The position numbers and the translations under genes were made by a program. The notes beneath the pieces are model-generated. The model searched no databases and was not told where the DNA came from. It worked only from the letters and a program-made list of their open reading frames with translations. Positions 49,093-61,761 of a DNA stretch of 64,000 bases are shown here, in pieces (the first letter of the stretch is position 1; each line of letters opens with the position of its first letter). This stretch comes from Phaseolus vulgaris (lineage: Eukaryota > Streptophyta > Magnoliopsida > Fabales > Fabaceae), in contig NC_023749.2 in assembly GCF_000499845.2 (NCBI RefSeq), positions 10,859,298 to 10,923,297 on the forward strand, written 5' to 3'.

Positions 49093-49220
49093 TGTTGAAG
49101 ATCCTACATCGACTAGAGATGAGGATATTATATATAAGTGGGTGCAAACCTCAACCTCATGAGCCGGTTTTATGGGGTTGAGTTAGACTTAAAGTATACT
49201 TCGTAATATGGTATCAGAAC
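49093..49220 (+). mobile_element. TRIM-like LTR with primer-binding site
   Basis: LTR of about 116 bases from TGTTGAAGATCCTACATCGA (49093) through ATATTATATATAAGTGGGTG, CATGAGCCGGTTTTATGGGG and TTAGACTTAAAGTATACTTC, ending at 49208. It is immediately followed by TGGTATCAGAAC (49209-49220), nearly the tRNA-Met complementary PBS TGGTATCAGAGC. No polyprotein follows and I could not identify the 3' LTR. It is the best preserved of three related copies in the window. Confidence 0.75.
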
Positions 49221-51983
49221 TATTTTCGAACCTATCCTAGCGAGTATTTGTTAAGTTTATTCAAGACCTAAACCTATTTTTATTTATATTTGGATACATT
49301 TTCCTTGGTTTTAGCCACCACAATGCTGATAGAATTCAATTTTTACTTTTATTCTTGTTAAATCAGAATATATTATACTGAAAGTCACAAACTTCACTTC
49401 AAGAGGTGATGAATCCCCCTTGAAGAGTATTCCGTTGTTGGATTTACAAACTATATTGACTTAGGGATTGAGTTATTAATAAGGTATTCTTTTTCGTTGT
49501 AATTAGATGTATTCAAATTTATTGCAGTCGCACCAATGTGATACAATCTAATTTTCTGTGTTAGTCAGCAAACAATATCCCAGACTCCACCTTGCTAATA
49601 AAAACTTCTTGCTAAAGGTAGAAGAAAATTGATGCAATGCTGTGCAGATTTATATAGATTATATATGATGCATCTAAGTAAATTATTTCTCATCTTTTCA
49701 AGCAAAGGTTGGACCTCGTAGCTCATCCATTGAACTTGCATTCAAGTCAAGGTAGAAACATTTTTTCACTTTCAGTATTTAAAGTGATTTTTTAATCTTG
49801 TCGTAGTTCTTTATCCCCTGTTGCTTTCTCTAGTGCTATTGTGACTTGTTTAGCATGTATGTATTACAAGGTGAACAACTATATAGTCATGATATGATGA
49901 TCAAGTGTCAACACCTATATATAACATAATACATAAGCTTTATATCATGATTTTGTTTTTTGATTTGGTCACAGAAAGTTCTAATCCTACTTCTGTCCCT
50001 GCCCAAGGTTTCACTTGACCTAAATCATAGGCCATACATGCCTACCCGTTGGATTGTACCCATTTTGACAGCTCTAGTGCTACCTCATTAATAGTTCATC
50101 AATTTCTATGGGAGGTACACATGACAAATGTTCTACAATCATTGATGTTATACAATTATCAATTTCTCATTCTGTAAAAAAAAAATCAACAAGTAAAATC
50201 TGACTATGTGGTACTTAATAGATTTAATTAAATTTAAATGTAAATGGTAGTCAACATTATAATTAATTCTAAAGAAAGAAAGTATGATCAATAATCCTGG
50301 TATTTGGATGTTTGAAGTGCTGAGAATGTTCTGTTATTCTGTAGCCACTAGAGATCGTGTTGATGATAAAATGCAATACGGATTTGGTTTCGTATACAGA
50401 GCTTTTATTTCTTGATTGAGTAAATTATATGATTATATAAATGAATATTACCCTACCCATGCTACTGCTGGTTAAAATATTGTTGTACCATTCAACTTTA
50501 CCTTTATATTGAGCTCATGGCATAGAATCAACTTACTCTTTCAAAACTTGTATCTTACACTGTTAAATTTGCATGTTCACTTTTGTTTGTTTGCAGTTAT
50601 CAAAGAGGTTATCCCAATTTTGTAATGCTCACGCCAAGCAAGGAGCACTTAGCATCATGCACCACAATTTGGACATCAAGATAATGATTATGAAGAGTAT
50701 TACAATTTGGACATCAAGATAATGATTATGAAGAGTATTAGGATCTTTAATCTTTAGATTTTTGAATTATGACACTTCAACGTTATGTTTAATTTAAAAT
50801 TAAATGTGTATTTTATTTTGTTAGGTATATTGAATGATGCTTGATTGTTATATTCAATATTATAGATTCAACAAAAATTAGTAATAAATTGTTCAATTCG
50901 AACATGTTGAATTATTTCTTGGATTGGATAGGTTGAATGTTTCATTATACAAATATAAAAAATTTAAAAACAATTCATTTAATATTGTTTTTAGATTTTA
51001 AAAACATAATACTTACATTTTCAATAAAATATATTACCTGCATAACTAACATAAATATAAAGAGAGCAAACTATTAAAACAAAATTTTCAAAATTCTAAA
51101 CTTTTTCATCTAATCCTAAGTTGAACCTAGCATCTTATTGTTGAACACAAGATGATTTTTTTTTAAAAAAAAGTTAAAACAAATTTTTTCTTATTTTTTA
51201 CACTTTTTTTTTTAAATCACTTTTAGATTGTTGTAGATAATTTTTAGATATATAAAAATTTAGAAGAGTTTTAAACATTTTTCTGAAAGTGATTATCTTT
51301 CTATAAATTTTGTATTCATATAGTAAGACTGAAGTGATGATTATCTCGTCAAATTTTGTTTGAGTTATTATCTGAAATTATTCGAATAATACTTTTTAAA
51401 ATTCTATTTTCATTTATTTTGAAAATATTATATCACTATTTTTTTTATTATATACATTCTGTTTTAGATTTTAAAAACATCATACTTACATTTCCAATAA
51501 AAGAACTCCCATTATAAAATAAATAAATAAATAAATATATAATTTAAGAGATATTAAGAATTAAAATTATAGTTTATTATAAAAATATGGTAGTTTTGTT
51601 ATTATATAGTAGGTCTAAATTTAGTTAGAATAACTTTTTTTTGCTAGTGACTGATTTTGTTTGAATCGAACGAGGTAATAAATGGAATTAAGTAATTTGA
51701 TTTGTAATTATTATTATTTTAAATTGTAGCGTGAGTTTGAAGCAATTAAAACATAAAATTTTAATGCATTGAATAATTAAATAAAGCAAGAATAAAGAAG
51801 GGTAATCTTTGTTTAGATTTTCTTTTCGGAAACCAAAAAATAATTATACGAATAGGTAAAAAGTGAAAATAGTATATAATAATACGATTGGCACTATTGC
51901 CACATTACTTGATTTTCTTTCAATCTCTTAATCTTGCTTTCTTTGTCTGTCTGAATCGTTTGGAGACCAACCTCGAAACAACA
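49221..51983. other. intergenic DNA
   Basis: Mixed composition to about 50760, then very AT-rich. The only defined structure is a 38 bp duplication. No gene recognised; short open frames look random. Confidence 0.4.
50664..50739. repeat. 38 bp perfect tandem duplication
   Basis: ACAATTTGGACATCAAGATA begins at 50664 and 50702; both units continue identically to GAAGAGTATT. Confidence 0.92.
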
Positions 51984-52748
51984 ATGTCTGCTTCATCTCA
52001 ATCTGGTTTTGAGAACCGAATAATGTTCAGTTTTCTTTCACCTTCTTCTGTCTTTCGAGAACTGTTTGCTTCTCCTCCCAAGTCTGTTGGAGTTAAGGTT
52101 CGGGAAGTCACACCCGCTGGTGGCAAAGTGCCCAAGATTGTGTTCGAGTTTTCCAATCTACCGGAAGGGGAATCAGATCGACGGAAGAAGCTTCTGAATT
52201 CTATCGATAAAGTTGAGGAGCAGGTGCTTCAACAGTTGGAGATACTGAAGAACACCGCCAGTGCCAAGGAGGCAGATAGGGCAAACCGAGTACGTATTTT
52301 GATGTCCATGAGGTGATGAAAGACCGATTTTGCATACCCTTTCTCTCTTCTACTTGAAGCTCCATCATACACGATCTTCCATGCATTCTAGATAAGCCCT
52401 CTTGTGTTTTTCAGTCATTCTTTGATGGTTTTGGAATGGGATTATGCTTAACGATTTCTCGTGTTACAGGGATCGTTGTTATTGCTTGCCACTCATTCAT
52501 CACACACCTTCATGCATTTCCTCTTCTTATTTTCATCATTCTTTTATGCTTTTCGGTAATTAGTACTATAGGTATCCTTAAGGTGTCTATAGTTGTTCTG
52601 CTTGATATTGATTTTAAATTGGAATTATGATGTATGGAGCACTATTCCAGTTCCATCAATAGTTGTTAACTCTCCAGGTTTACAGAACAAGTTGTGGATG
52701 AGAAGCTTGGTTCAGAGAGTTATGGATGAATATTCCCAAGATGTTCGG
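51984..52748 (+). CDS. unrecognised plant gene, partial two-exon model
   Basis: Exon 1 51984-52289 (102 codons, MSASSQSGFENRIMF ...) ends at CGA|GTACGT. Exon 2 52686-52748 (NKLWMRSLVQRVMDEYSQDV) starts after TTTACAG and ends at CGG|GTAAGAG; the join keeps frame. I do not recognise the family. Visible: a hydrophilic N-terminus, a 'KVPKIVFEFSNLPEGESDRR' segment, and a charged helix from about 62 to 100 (DRRKKLLNSIDKVEEQVLQ) likely to form a coiled coil. GC content and codon use are gene-like against an AT-rich background. Later exons are not clear: several possible acceptors exist between 52850 and 53100 but none extends convincingly. An in-frame upstream Met at 51888 exists. It could be the 5' part of a real gene or a truncated copy. 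Confidence 0.5.
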
Positions 52749-53655
52749 GTAAGAGTTTCATTAGTCTTTGAAAATTTGAAGCCTCTGTCAACCTTATATG
52801 ATATTTGTTGTTAGTTGTATATGGGGTTAATGAAGATTACTTGTCTTTATCATGATTCATCATGAAAATACCTAATCTGATGTTTTGGTTTTGGTGGATT
52901 GTCTGTGTTCTGATTTTCACACGTAGTGGACTAGTTTTGCTTCTCCGTGTCACAGTTTCTCAAAACATCCAATCTATGGCTTCCCAGACTTCAAAAAACA
53001 ACTGTCAGATTGCAAAATATTTGTCTTCTTTATCAACTATGACAGTACTTTTGTATTATAATGTGTTTCACTCTGGACCTAATCGTCAGGATTAATTTGC
53101 TGTGAAATATCTAATCCAGCAATTCCCCAGGTGTGTATATTTCAATACGTTTTGCATATTTTTAATCTGTTCTCTACATATAAGGGGATCAAGTTTAAGG
53201 GATAGTTGTTTAATTGGCTTTGTGGAAGGTGAAAGAAGCAAGTGTGGAGTAATCAAGAGTTGAATATACAAGCATTTTTCACTCTCCATCTCAGTGGCTT
53301 AACTGCAAGCAAAAGGGGTTCCTGGGAGATCAACCAGTTGTTGGTTGTTTCTTCTCTTTTATTGGTTTCCATTGTTCCTTGTCGGCTGAAGCTATGGGGT
53401 TATCTAGCCATGGAAATCCATATCTCTAAGGGATTCACTAAGCTATGGATTCAATGCTACTCACAGATTATCATCCAAGCTGCTTTTCATAATACTAAGT
53501 ACTTGTTTGGAGAATAGCACTCATATTTTGTATTTTACTAGATTTCAAGGTTTAATTTGTATGACTTAATTGTACAAGATTCCAAGTTTTTTTTTTAATT
53601 GATGAGATAATGTTCTTCGATCTCAGTATTTCAGAGATGGCTGGTTTTGCATATA

Positions 53656-53660
<5 letters not shown>

Positions 53661-53690
<30 letters not shown>
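53661..53690. repeat. (TA)n microsatellite
   Basis: About 14 TA units. Confidence 0.95.
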
Positions 53691-53694
<4 letters not shown>

Positions 53695-54544
53695 TAAAAA
53701 TAAAGAAATAAATTCACATGGAATGAGATAAGTTTTTAATATATATTATATGTCTTTTGTAATAATAGATCAGGTAACCAAAGCAATTGATTCTTTTATA
53801 TTTATAAAATTAATCATTATATGATAATTTTTTTTTTCATAAACTCATGCTAGATATCAGTCATTTTAGATATCATTACGAAAAATATCCAAAAAAAAAT
53901 TAGAGAACATATTATTATTCCAAAAGAACTCATTTATTAACCAATCCAAAAGACTATTTTATCATCAAAATATTACTCTTTATAAAATATAAGAAATTTT
54001 AAACTCAAAAACATTATAAAACATAAAAAAGTTTATTCCAATGATTTTTGATAGAACAAGATCAAGCTGCAAAGAAGAAAAACTTGACAAACCAATGCTG
54101 AATCACTCCACAAGATAACATGATAACATGCTTAATGACCAAGATAACACCCATGAATTCAACATAAAGTAAAGAACATTCAAGAAAGAAGAAAAACTAC
54201 CAACATATTCACCCTGACTCCCTCTTGCTGCAATCCTCCTTGAATCCAATAGTTGAAACCTTGAAGGATTGATTATAAAGCTTGCAAACTGTGAATGAAT
54301 CAATCGATGAAGATGATGAAAGGAAGAGAGATTAGGCCAACTCTTCTAGCTCAAGAGAGGTTAGATCAACTCTTAAAAGTGTTTCTAGGCTAGTTCTATA
54401 GAAAGAATAACCTAGAAGGAGCTAAGAACAAGTAGAAAGTTGTGCACAATTTGGCAACATTTCAACAATTATTTTTCAAAGTTGCAAATGAATGTACATA
54501 AGTGCCTTATTTATTGGGAGAGGTAGCTTGCAACCCAACCTACA

Positions 54545-54604
54545 AAACCCTAACCCTAAGTTAACCCTAAGCTAATCCCAAGCTAACCTAAGTCAACCCT
54601 AAGC
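54545..54604. repeat. degenerate telomere-like CCCTAA repeats
   Basis: AACCCTAACCCTAAGTTAACCC is followed by further CCTAAG/CCCAAG/CCCTAAG words to about 54604. The plant telomere unit is CCCTAAA; here the spacing is irregular and only two units are adjacent. Confidence 0.6.
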
Positions 54605-55611
54605 CATAGGTGGTCAAAGACACAAGGAAGAGTAGGTTGCACTGCAAGCTAGGGTAAATATCCTAACTTGGAGTGCAAGTAACTCCTAACCCTGCTGTGG
54701 CACCCAAGTTATGGTTTTCAAGGGTGGGAATGAATCTCCTCTCTCCTATGGTTAGGTTTTATACCTTATTAGGCTTAAATACAAAAGCTAAAAAATAAAT
54801 CTACACTAATATGGCCCAGACTACAAGGCCGAGAGGTCCTATTCTACTTTATAAATTCATTTACTAAACAAAAATTAAATAAAATAAAATAATAAATACA
54901 CTGAACAAAAACTAAACTTAATAAAATAATAAATACACTAAACAAAAAAAAAGATAAATACAATAAACAAAAACTAAATAAAATAAATGCACTAAATAAA
55001 ATAAATAAAAATAAAATAAAATAAGTACACTAAACAAAACTAAATAAAATAAATACACTAACCAAAATAAAACAAAAAAAAACTTTAAAAAATATTCACA
55101 TCTAAAAAAATAAAAACTTTAAAAAATATTCACATCAAAAAAACAAAAACTTTTAAAAAAATATTCACATCTAAAAACACAAAAACTTTAAAAATATTAA
55201 CAATACTTAACAAATTATATTTTAAATTTTAAACAAAATTGTTCCTCGATAATAGCACTAAAAACTTGATGACTATTTTACGGCAAGTGTACCATGTTAG
55301 AAGTACCAAATTTATTCCTAAGGACAGATATCGAACCCACAAGGAACAGTTGAATTCTCAAGTATAATATTCACTAAATAGAAAACTTAAAATGAAAACT
55401 AAAAATAAAGTAAAAGAAAATAATAAAACTAAAACTTTTTAACAAAAGAAGAAAAATATTCAAAAAAATAAAAACTAAAAAAATTACTTAAAATAAAATA
55501 AATAAATAAATACTAATAATAAAAAAACTAAAACTAAAACTTAAACGAAACAACAACATATAATTACCAAGAACTAACAAAAATAAATTAAAAATAACTA
55601 CGTAAACATCG

Positions 55612-58600
55612 AAGATCCAATTAGCTCACTATACTTGGTTTGATCAACAAATTTTTCCTTTTTATTAGCATCAAGATAACAATTAGTTGGCATAGGTGTT
55701 GTTGTTTCCTTGCAACTTTCCATTTCAAACTTCTTTACAATATCAAAATAATATTTGGATTGACTCAAGAATGTTACATTAGCAAGTGACTTTATTTGTT
55801 AGCCAAGAAAGTATGATAACTCTCCTATAATTGACATTTCAAACTCACACGACATAGCTGGCATATTCTCTTCACATTGAATATCATTAGTTGTTCCAAA
55901 AGTAATTTCATATGCATAAACTTGAATAATAATGATATTTGGGTTTGCTTTCTTAATAAAAAAAATATTATCAACCTTTCCACTCATAGTTTTGAGATAA
56001 GAGAGATTTGCTAAGTCTCTCATACCACTATTTTAGAGCAGACTATAAAATGCCTTCTTGAGCTTGTAGACATGTTTAGGATGCTTGTGAGACATAGAAT
56101 TTCTCATTTGAAATAACTTAAAACCACTCGTATTTAGTTTCAATTATGTTCATATCTTTAGTTTTAGGTACAAGAATCCATACATCATTCCTAACAAACT
56201 AATTTAGCACATCATGCATAACAACAATCCAATTTTCATCCTTTAAAGCATCACAAATAGATTTTGGTTCAATTTGAGATACAAATGTCATATGTTCACA
56301 AATATTGTTAATAGAATGTCGAGTAGAAACTCCCTTTTCAATTTGTACAATAATGTTGTCCAGAGAGACTCTCTCTTTTTCATGGTTAGACTCATAAAAA
56401 ACATGCACAAATTCTTCTACCGTCATTATTTCCTTATTATAAACTCTATAAGCATGGTTGTTCAATGAGTATCCAAGAAAAATACATTCATCGACTTTAG
56501 CATCAAACTTTCCAATGTTTTATTTACCATTATTATGTTTAAAACACTTGCAACTCAAAACTTTCAAATGACCAATTTTAGGATTTCTTCCTATCTAAAG
56601 TTCATAAGGAGTTTTCTTAAGAATTGGTTTAGTAAACACCCTATGCCTGGCATATCATGTTATTTTTGGATGCAATGTATACAGTGCATGTAAACCTATA
56701 GAAATCATCTACAACAACTAATGTATAGTAATTTTCTCCAAGACTTAGTTCTAGAAGGACCAAACAAGTCATGTGAAGCACCTTGAGAGGTCTAGAAGTT
56801 GAAACAAAAAATTTTAATTTGAAAGAAGTTTTAGTTTATTTTTCTTTCTGACATGCTTCACATCCTTTATCCTTGTCAAACTTTAGTTTAAGTTTTGGAA
56901 GACCTACGAAAATATTTTTATAAATCAACTTATTCAAGTGATGCATGTGAATGTGAGGAATTCTTCTAGGCCATAACTAAGATTCTTTAGCTATAGATAA
57001 TAAGCATTCAATTTTGGATGCAGTGTTTGTAATGTCTAACTTGTACACATTATTTACCCTTTTACCAACAAGTAAAAGTTGACTATCTGCAGTGTTGGAT
57101 GCAGATTTGAAGTTTCTTCAGAAATCAAACATAAACATGGCTCAAAGATGATTTAATATCCTTTGTCACAAAGCTTACTGATCAGTAAGTTGTGCTTTAG
57201 CCCTTCTACATACAATACATCTTTGATTATCATTGAGTCCCCATTGCTTACATCACCTCTGCCAAAATTCTTCCATTATTATTGTCACCATATATGACAA
57301 AACCCTCGTGTTTTAGTTTCAGATTGATGAATTTTGAAGCATCTCTAGTCATATGCTTTGAACAACCATTGTCTAAGTACAATAGTTGCTTCTTGGCTGC
57401 CAAAGTTTCCTACAAAATAGATTAAATGCCAACAAGTGGTCTGCTACTAAATTTGGGTCCAAAATTGTTAATTGTACCCTTAGGTCCACCTTACTAGGCC
57501 ATTTGCTAATTCATATTTCTTAACTCTACAGTTTCTAATAGTGTTGCCCTTTCTCAAGCAATAGAAGCAAGATTCGAATGGTGAAGTTTTTATTTCATTG
57601 TAACTAAAAAAATTATTATATTTCTTAACTTTTCTTTGAAAATAGGTTTATAGCCTAATCCAATTTTGTTAAAAGAACAATTTTTTGAAACAAGCAAAGC
57701 ATTTAAATTTGTTGTTTCCTTTGCAAACTTCGCTACTATTTCAATAACATATTTTACTTTTTCTTGCAAAACTTCACAATTCTCGTAGTTGATCGATTTA
57801 CTCGATTCAACTCAATTACAAGAAGTGTTTTTTGTAAATTATTTCAAGATTTTCCAAATCAGTTTTAGCAATTTTTAATTCTTCTTCTAATGTGTTGACT
57901 TTTTTTTTCAACCAATTGTTTAATCCTTTCAATCTAATGTTAGAAAGGGCGAACTTCTTAGCTTCCACATGTGTTTCTTTGAAAGCATCAAACAGAGAAC
58001 TATAATTTTCATAATTCATGGAAATATTGGAACTTACTCTACTTACATCTAACTCATATCCAACCATTAAACATAGATTTGCTTCCTTTTCTTCTTTTGG
58101 TGACCCTACTTTCCACAACCAAAACAAGTGAAATTAGAAAAACCAATATCATATTTTTTACAATACCTTCTATTTTTTTGATCTTTATCCTCTTCTTTCT
58201 TCTTGAGAAATTTACTAAACTTTCTAGTTAGTTGATTCAGTGTTTCTGCATCACTGCTAACATTGGAGCATTCCTCACATTGAGCACCCATTCTAAGTAC
58301 AATTTCCTTGTCTTTATTTCATTATTTTCCTCTTCCTTTAATTTGTTCATCTCCAATTCATGTTCTCTTAATTTTCCAAAGAGTGTTGTAGTTGTGAAGG
58401 TTGTGAGATCTCTGGTTTCTTAGATGTTTGTTTGTTAATGTTATGAGATCTTTGGTTTCTTATATGTTTGTCAATGTTATGAGATCTTTGGTTTCTAAGA
58501 TAGTCGAGCCCTTTTGCTTCCAACTTTGATCCAAACATTTAAGAATCTTTATGATGAGCTTTTCTTTGTCAAACACCTTTCCAAGACCAATCAAGTGATT

Positions 58601-59411
58601 TACTATGTGCGTGGATCTTTTTTGCTCATCAACAATAGTTTCTTCTTGTTGCATTCTAAATAACTCATAACGAGTGCATGTTTCTTGGCATGTTTGATAT
58701 CTGTTGAACCTTCATGTGTCACTTCCAAGATGCCCCACATCTTTTTTGCTGAGGCACATTGTGATACCCTGAAAAACTCATCAAGATTCTAAGCAAAAGT
58801 TATAATGTTCTTCAGCACACAATCATATTGAGTTATTTATTTATTTATTTTAAGACTCAGACTAGTCAACCTGATGGCAGAGCTCCAACCACACACAATC
58901 ACATAATAAGCAGGATGAAGACCTAGAGTCTATTTATGGACTTATTTGCAAATATGGGTCTAATTAGTCTTTTATTTATTTTTGTAGGCCAAAACCGGAT
59001 GAAAGGGTACTATGAAAAACAAAACAAAACCACAAGCCTCTATGTCCTCTTGATTGAGCCTACAAAAATAAATAAAAGCTTAATTAGACCCATATTTGCA
59101 AATAAGTCCATAAACAGACCCCAGGTCTTCATCCTTCTTATTATGTGGTTGTCTATGGTTGGGGGATCAGCCATCACAACCCCTGGTTTTTCAACAAGAT
59201 TATTATCAATGGCACATTTAGGCATCAAAGGACCATTAACAATCGCAACCCCAATCCATTGATTTTATAAAGATTTTCATTCTAACTTTCCATAATTGGT
59301 AATTCACTTCAACAATTATAGGTGGTCTATTAATAAACAGTTTATTCTCATCCATTTTAAAAACAAGGACCAAAACTTGAATAACTTTCAAGAACTCGCT
59401 CTAGATACCAA
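55612..59411 (-). mobile_element. dead Ty1/copia retrotransposon, gag to partial RT
   Basis: Minus-strand order. PBS TTGGTATCTAGAGC at 59411 down. gag start MDENKLFINRPP at 59355, with gag body remnants at 58740-58460 (GILEVTHEGSTDIKHA). A CFGCGK zinc-knuckle relic at about 58110. Protease/pre-integrase relic LDNGCSKHMTRD at about 57380. CEACQKEK and STSRPLKVLHMTC (integrase) at 56870-56790. FLGYSLNNHAYRVYN at about 56470. An RT piece at 56023-55799 where the catalytic YVDD is replaced by YAYE. Sequence stops at about VDQTKYSELIGS (55620), before RNase H. Many stops and frameshifts. The upstream flank at 59412-59480 (minus: TTCACCTCCCTCTTGAACTT) fits the 3' end of a copia LTR; its far boundary was not found. 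The element is 3'-truncated. Confidence 0.85.
58868..59184. repeat. inverted repeat (foldback) inside copia gag
   Basis: The left arm (about 58868-58992) pairs with the right arm (about 59057-59184): GGACTTATTTGCAAATATGG (58938) against CCATATTTGCAAATAAGTCC (59090-59109), TTATTTATTTTTGTAGGC against GCCTACAAAAATAAATAA, and outward ACATAATAAG.AGGATGAAGA against TCTTCATCCT.CTTATTATGT. Arms are about 120 bases with scattered mismatches and a ~65 base loop. It could be a foldback element or a local inverted duplication of gag. Confidence 0.85.
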
Positions 59412-60110
59412 TTATTAGAATAATTGGCCAAGTTCAAGAGGGAGGTGAATTGAACTTTGAAGGATTTTTGCAAAGATCTCTATTAGAATGAAGTTCTTTA
59501 AGAATTAATCAATTTGAAAATCAAGCAAAGGATTGAACGACACTAATATAATAGAAATTATCATGTTAGACGATTACTTCAAATACGTTGGACTTGGACA
59601 AACACTATAAACACATTAGACGATATAAATGTACTAGACGATCACTACAAATGCATTAGATAATCAATGCAAATCTACAACGTACCATTGTGGTTCCGAA
59701 ATGTGAAGCATCTACAAGATAAAAATCCTAATATTGTGCCTAAATCTCGAATGTCAGAATCCAAATTCTCAATTTCCCACCTGCAGCTTTACCCAATCTC
59801 AAACTGAAGCCCTTATTCCAGGATGCGATGAAATCAATGCATACCGTACCGTCATCGTGTCGTGAATCCATGGCAAGTTAAAGAAGCAGAGGGCACAAAT
59901 GTTGATTAGGAAAGGGATAAAAGAAGCTATCACTGAAACCCTACCATGAAAGGAGACATTCAAAGTCATAACAAAGGTAAATGAATTTTAACACTTTTCG
60001 TTTTTGTTTCTCCATTAGCTTTTAGCAATGATGCAAACAAGAGCTGGATTGGTTAAATTATTAAATTAATTGCATATAATTGTGTACAATATTATACAAT
60101 AACGTACAAT
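59412..60110. other. intergenic DNA next to the copia remnant
   Basis: The first ~70 bases are probably the decayed LTR end. The rest shows no gene; repeated 'TTAGACGAT' words (about 59567, 59609) are noted only. Confidence 0.35.
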
Positions 60111-61761
60111 AATTGCATATAATAATTGTGTATAATTTGATAATTAATATTTCTATGCTCATGTATGATTGATTCTTTGGAGGTATTAACCACTTCTAGG
60201 AAAGATGAGAGATTATGAAACCTCTGTAAGTTCCAATTCAAAAAATAGGTTTTAAAGACAATAGTGATATCTTATTCTTCTCTTTTGAATTTCATGTGTT
60301 GTAATTTTTATTAATGGCAAGAATTATGAATTTAATAATTTGACAACAATAGCAATAGCTTACAATAGTATGCAACTGACATTGGTATTTTACAATCACT
60401 TTGAAGACAATACTTTTCAATTTTATTTTTGGAAAGTCATAACTTTTCATTTCACAGTTTATATAGATGGAAATTGGCTGGCAACTTAAGTTTGAGTATA
60501 AGAATTCTGTATTTTCTTTTTTCTTCTTTGCATTTGTTCTTGTTCTCACAAAAAAAAAAGGGTAAATATGAGGAGTGACACTTTTACGGTTACTCTTTGA
60601 GAAACATGATCTATTTTGTGTATATAAAGGTGGATGTGTGTTTATTTGTTAAATTAACTTCGTATCTTAAAATTTCTATGTCACTGAGGATTTAAATTAA
60701 TTTTTATTTTTTTTTGGTTTCTCTATGCTTATATGTCATATGTTGTTTTGTTACCTCTCTTGTTTTTTAAATTAATTTTTAATTTAAATTAAAGTGATTT
60801 AATTTTTAATATTGACCTAAAGATGATTTAATTTAAATTAATTCCATATCTTAAAATTGTCTCATTGGGTTTTTTTTGAAGTATTTTTTATTTTTTTTTT
60901 GTTTCTCTATGGTTATCTTTCTTGTAGTTGTTATCATATCATATGTTGTTGTGAACTTGATCATTGAATATATATTGGCTTGGCCTGAAGATATTTGCTT
61001 TTGTATTTTCTAAGTAAATGATAGACCAAGGGGTTAAAGTATCTTTTATTATTGAATTAATTGCATACAATAGTTGTGTATAATTTGATAATTATTATTT
61101 CTATGCTCATATATAATTGATTATTTGGATGTATTAACTATTTATAGGAAAGATGAGAGATTATGAAACCGCTTGAAGTTCTAATTCAAAAAAATAGGTT
61201 TTAAAGATACTAGTAATATCTTATTCTTCTCTTTTGAATTTTGAATTTCATGTGCTATAATTTTCATTAATGGCAAGAATTCTGAATTTAATAATTTGAC
61301 AACAATAGCAATATGTGTTTATTTACACTGCTTACAATAGTATGGAACTGATATTGCCATTTTACAATCACTTTGAAGAGAATATTTTTCAATTTTATTT
61401 TTTGAAAGTCATAACTTGTTCCTTTCACAGTTTATATATATAACAAATAACAAATGGAAAATGACTAGAAGAAATCAAGTTAAGTTTGAGCATAAGAATA
61501 TCGTATTTTCTTTTTCTTCTTTGTATTTGTTCTTGTTCTCATACACAAAAAAGAAAAGAAAAAAGATGGATGAATACGAGGAGTGACTCTTTTACCGTTA
61601 CTCTTTGAGAAACATGATCCATTTTGTGTATATAAAGGTGTATACGTGTTTATTTGATTTAATTTAAATTAACTTCATATCTTAAAATTACTATACAACT
61701 GGGTTTTCAGATTAATTTTTAATTTTTTTTGATTTCTCTATGCTTATCTGTCATATGTTGT
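60111..61761. repeat. duplicated 0.65-0.7 kb segment (60111-60750 and 61060-61761)
   Basis: Long shared words occur in the same order: GTGTATAATTTGATAATTA, GGAAAGATGAGAGATTATGA, ATCTTATTCTTCTCTTTTGA, GAATTTAATAATTTGACAAC, TTTCTCTATGCTTAT and TGTCATATGTTGTTTT. They are separated by about 950-1010 bases with small indels. A third partial copy of the end (ATCTTAAAATTG ... TTTCTCTATGGTTAT) lies at about 60847-60920. No coding capacity. The right copy ends where the LINE poly-A tail begins. Confidence 0.85.

Larger units (their letters stand above)
52749..55611. other. downstream of the unrecognised gene, then low-complexity DNA
   Basis: 52749-53520 is moderately complex and may hold further exons or UTR of the gene at 51984. 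54800-55560 is dominated by 'AAACTAAATAAAATAAA' low-complexity sequence. 'TTTACGGCAAGTGTACCATG' at about 55273 resembles a phrase common in plant retroelement debris. Confidence 0.4.

Noticed and set aside
52862..53517. Open frames after the unrecognised gene as further exons
   Set aside because: None joins in frame to the 52748 donor with a convincing acceptor; composition is not clearly coding.
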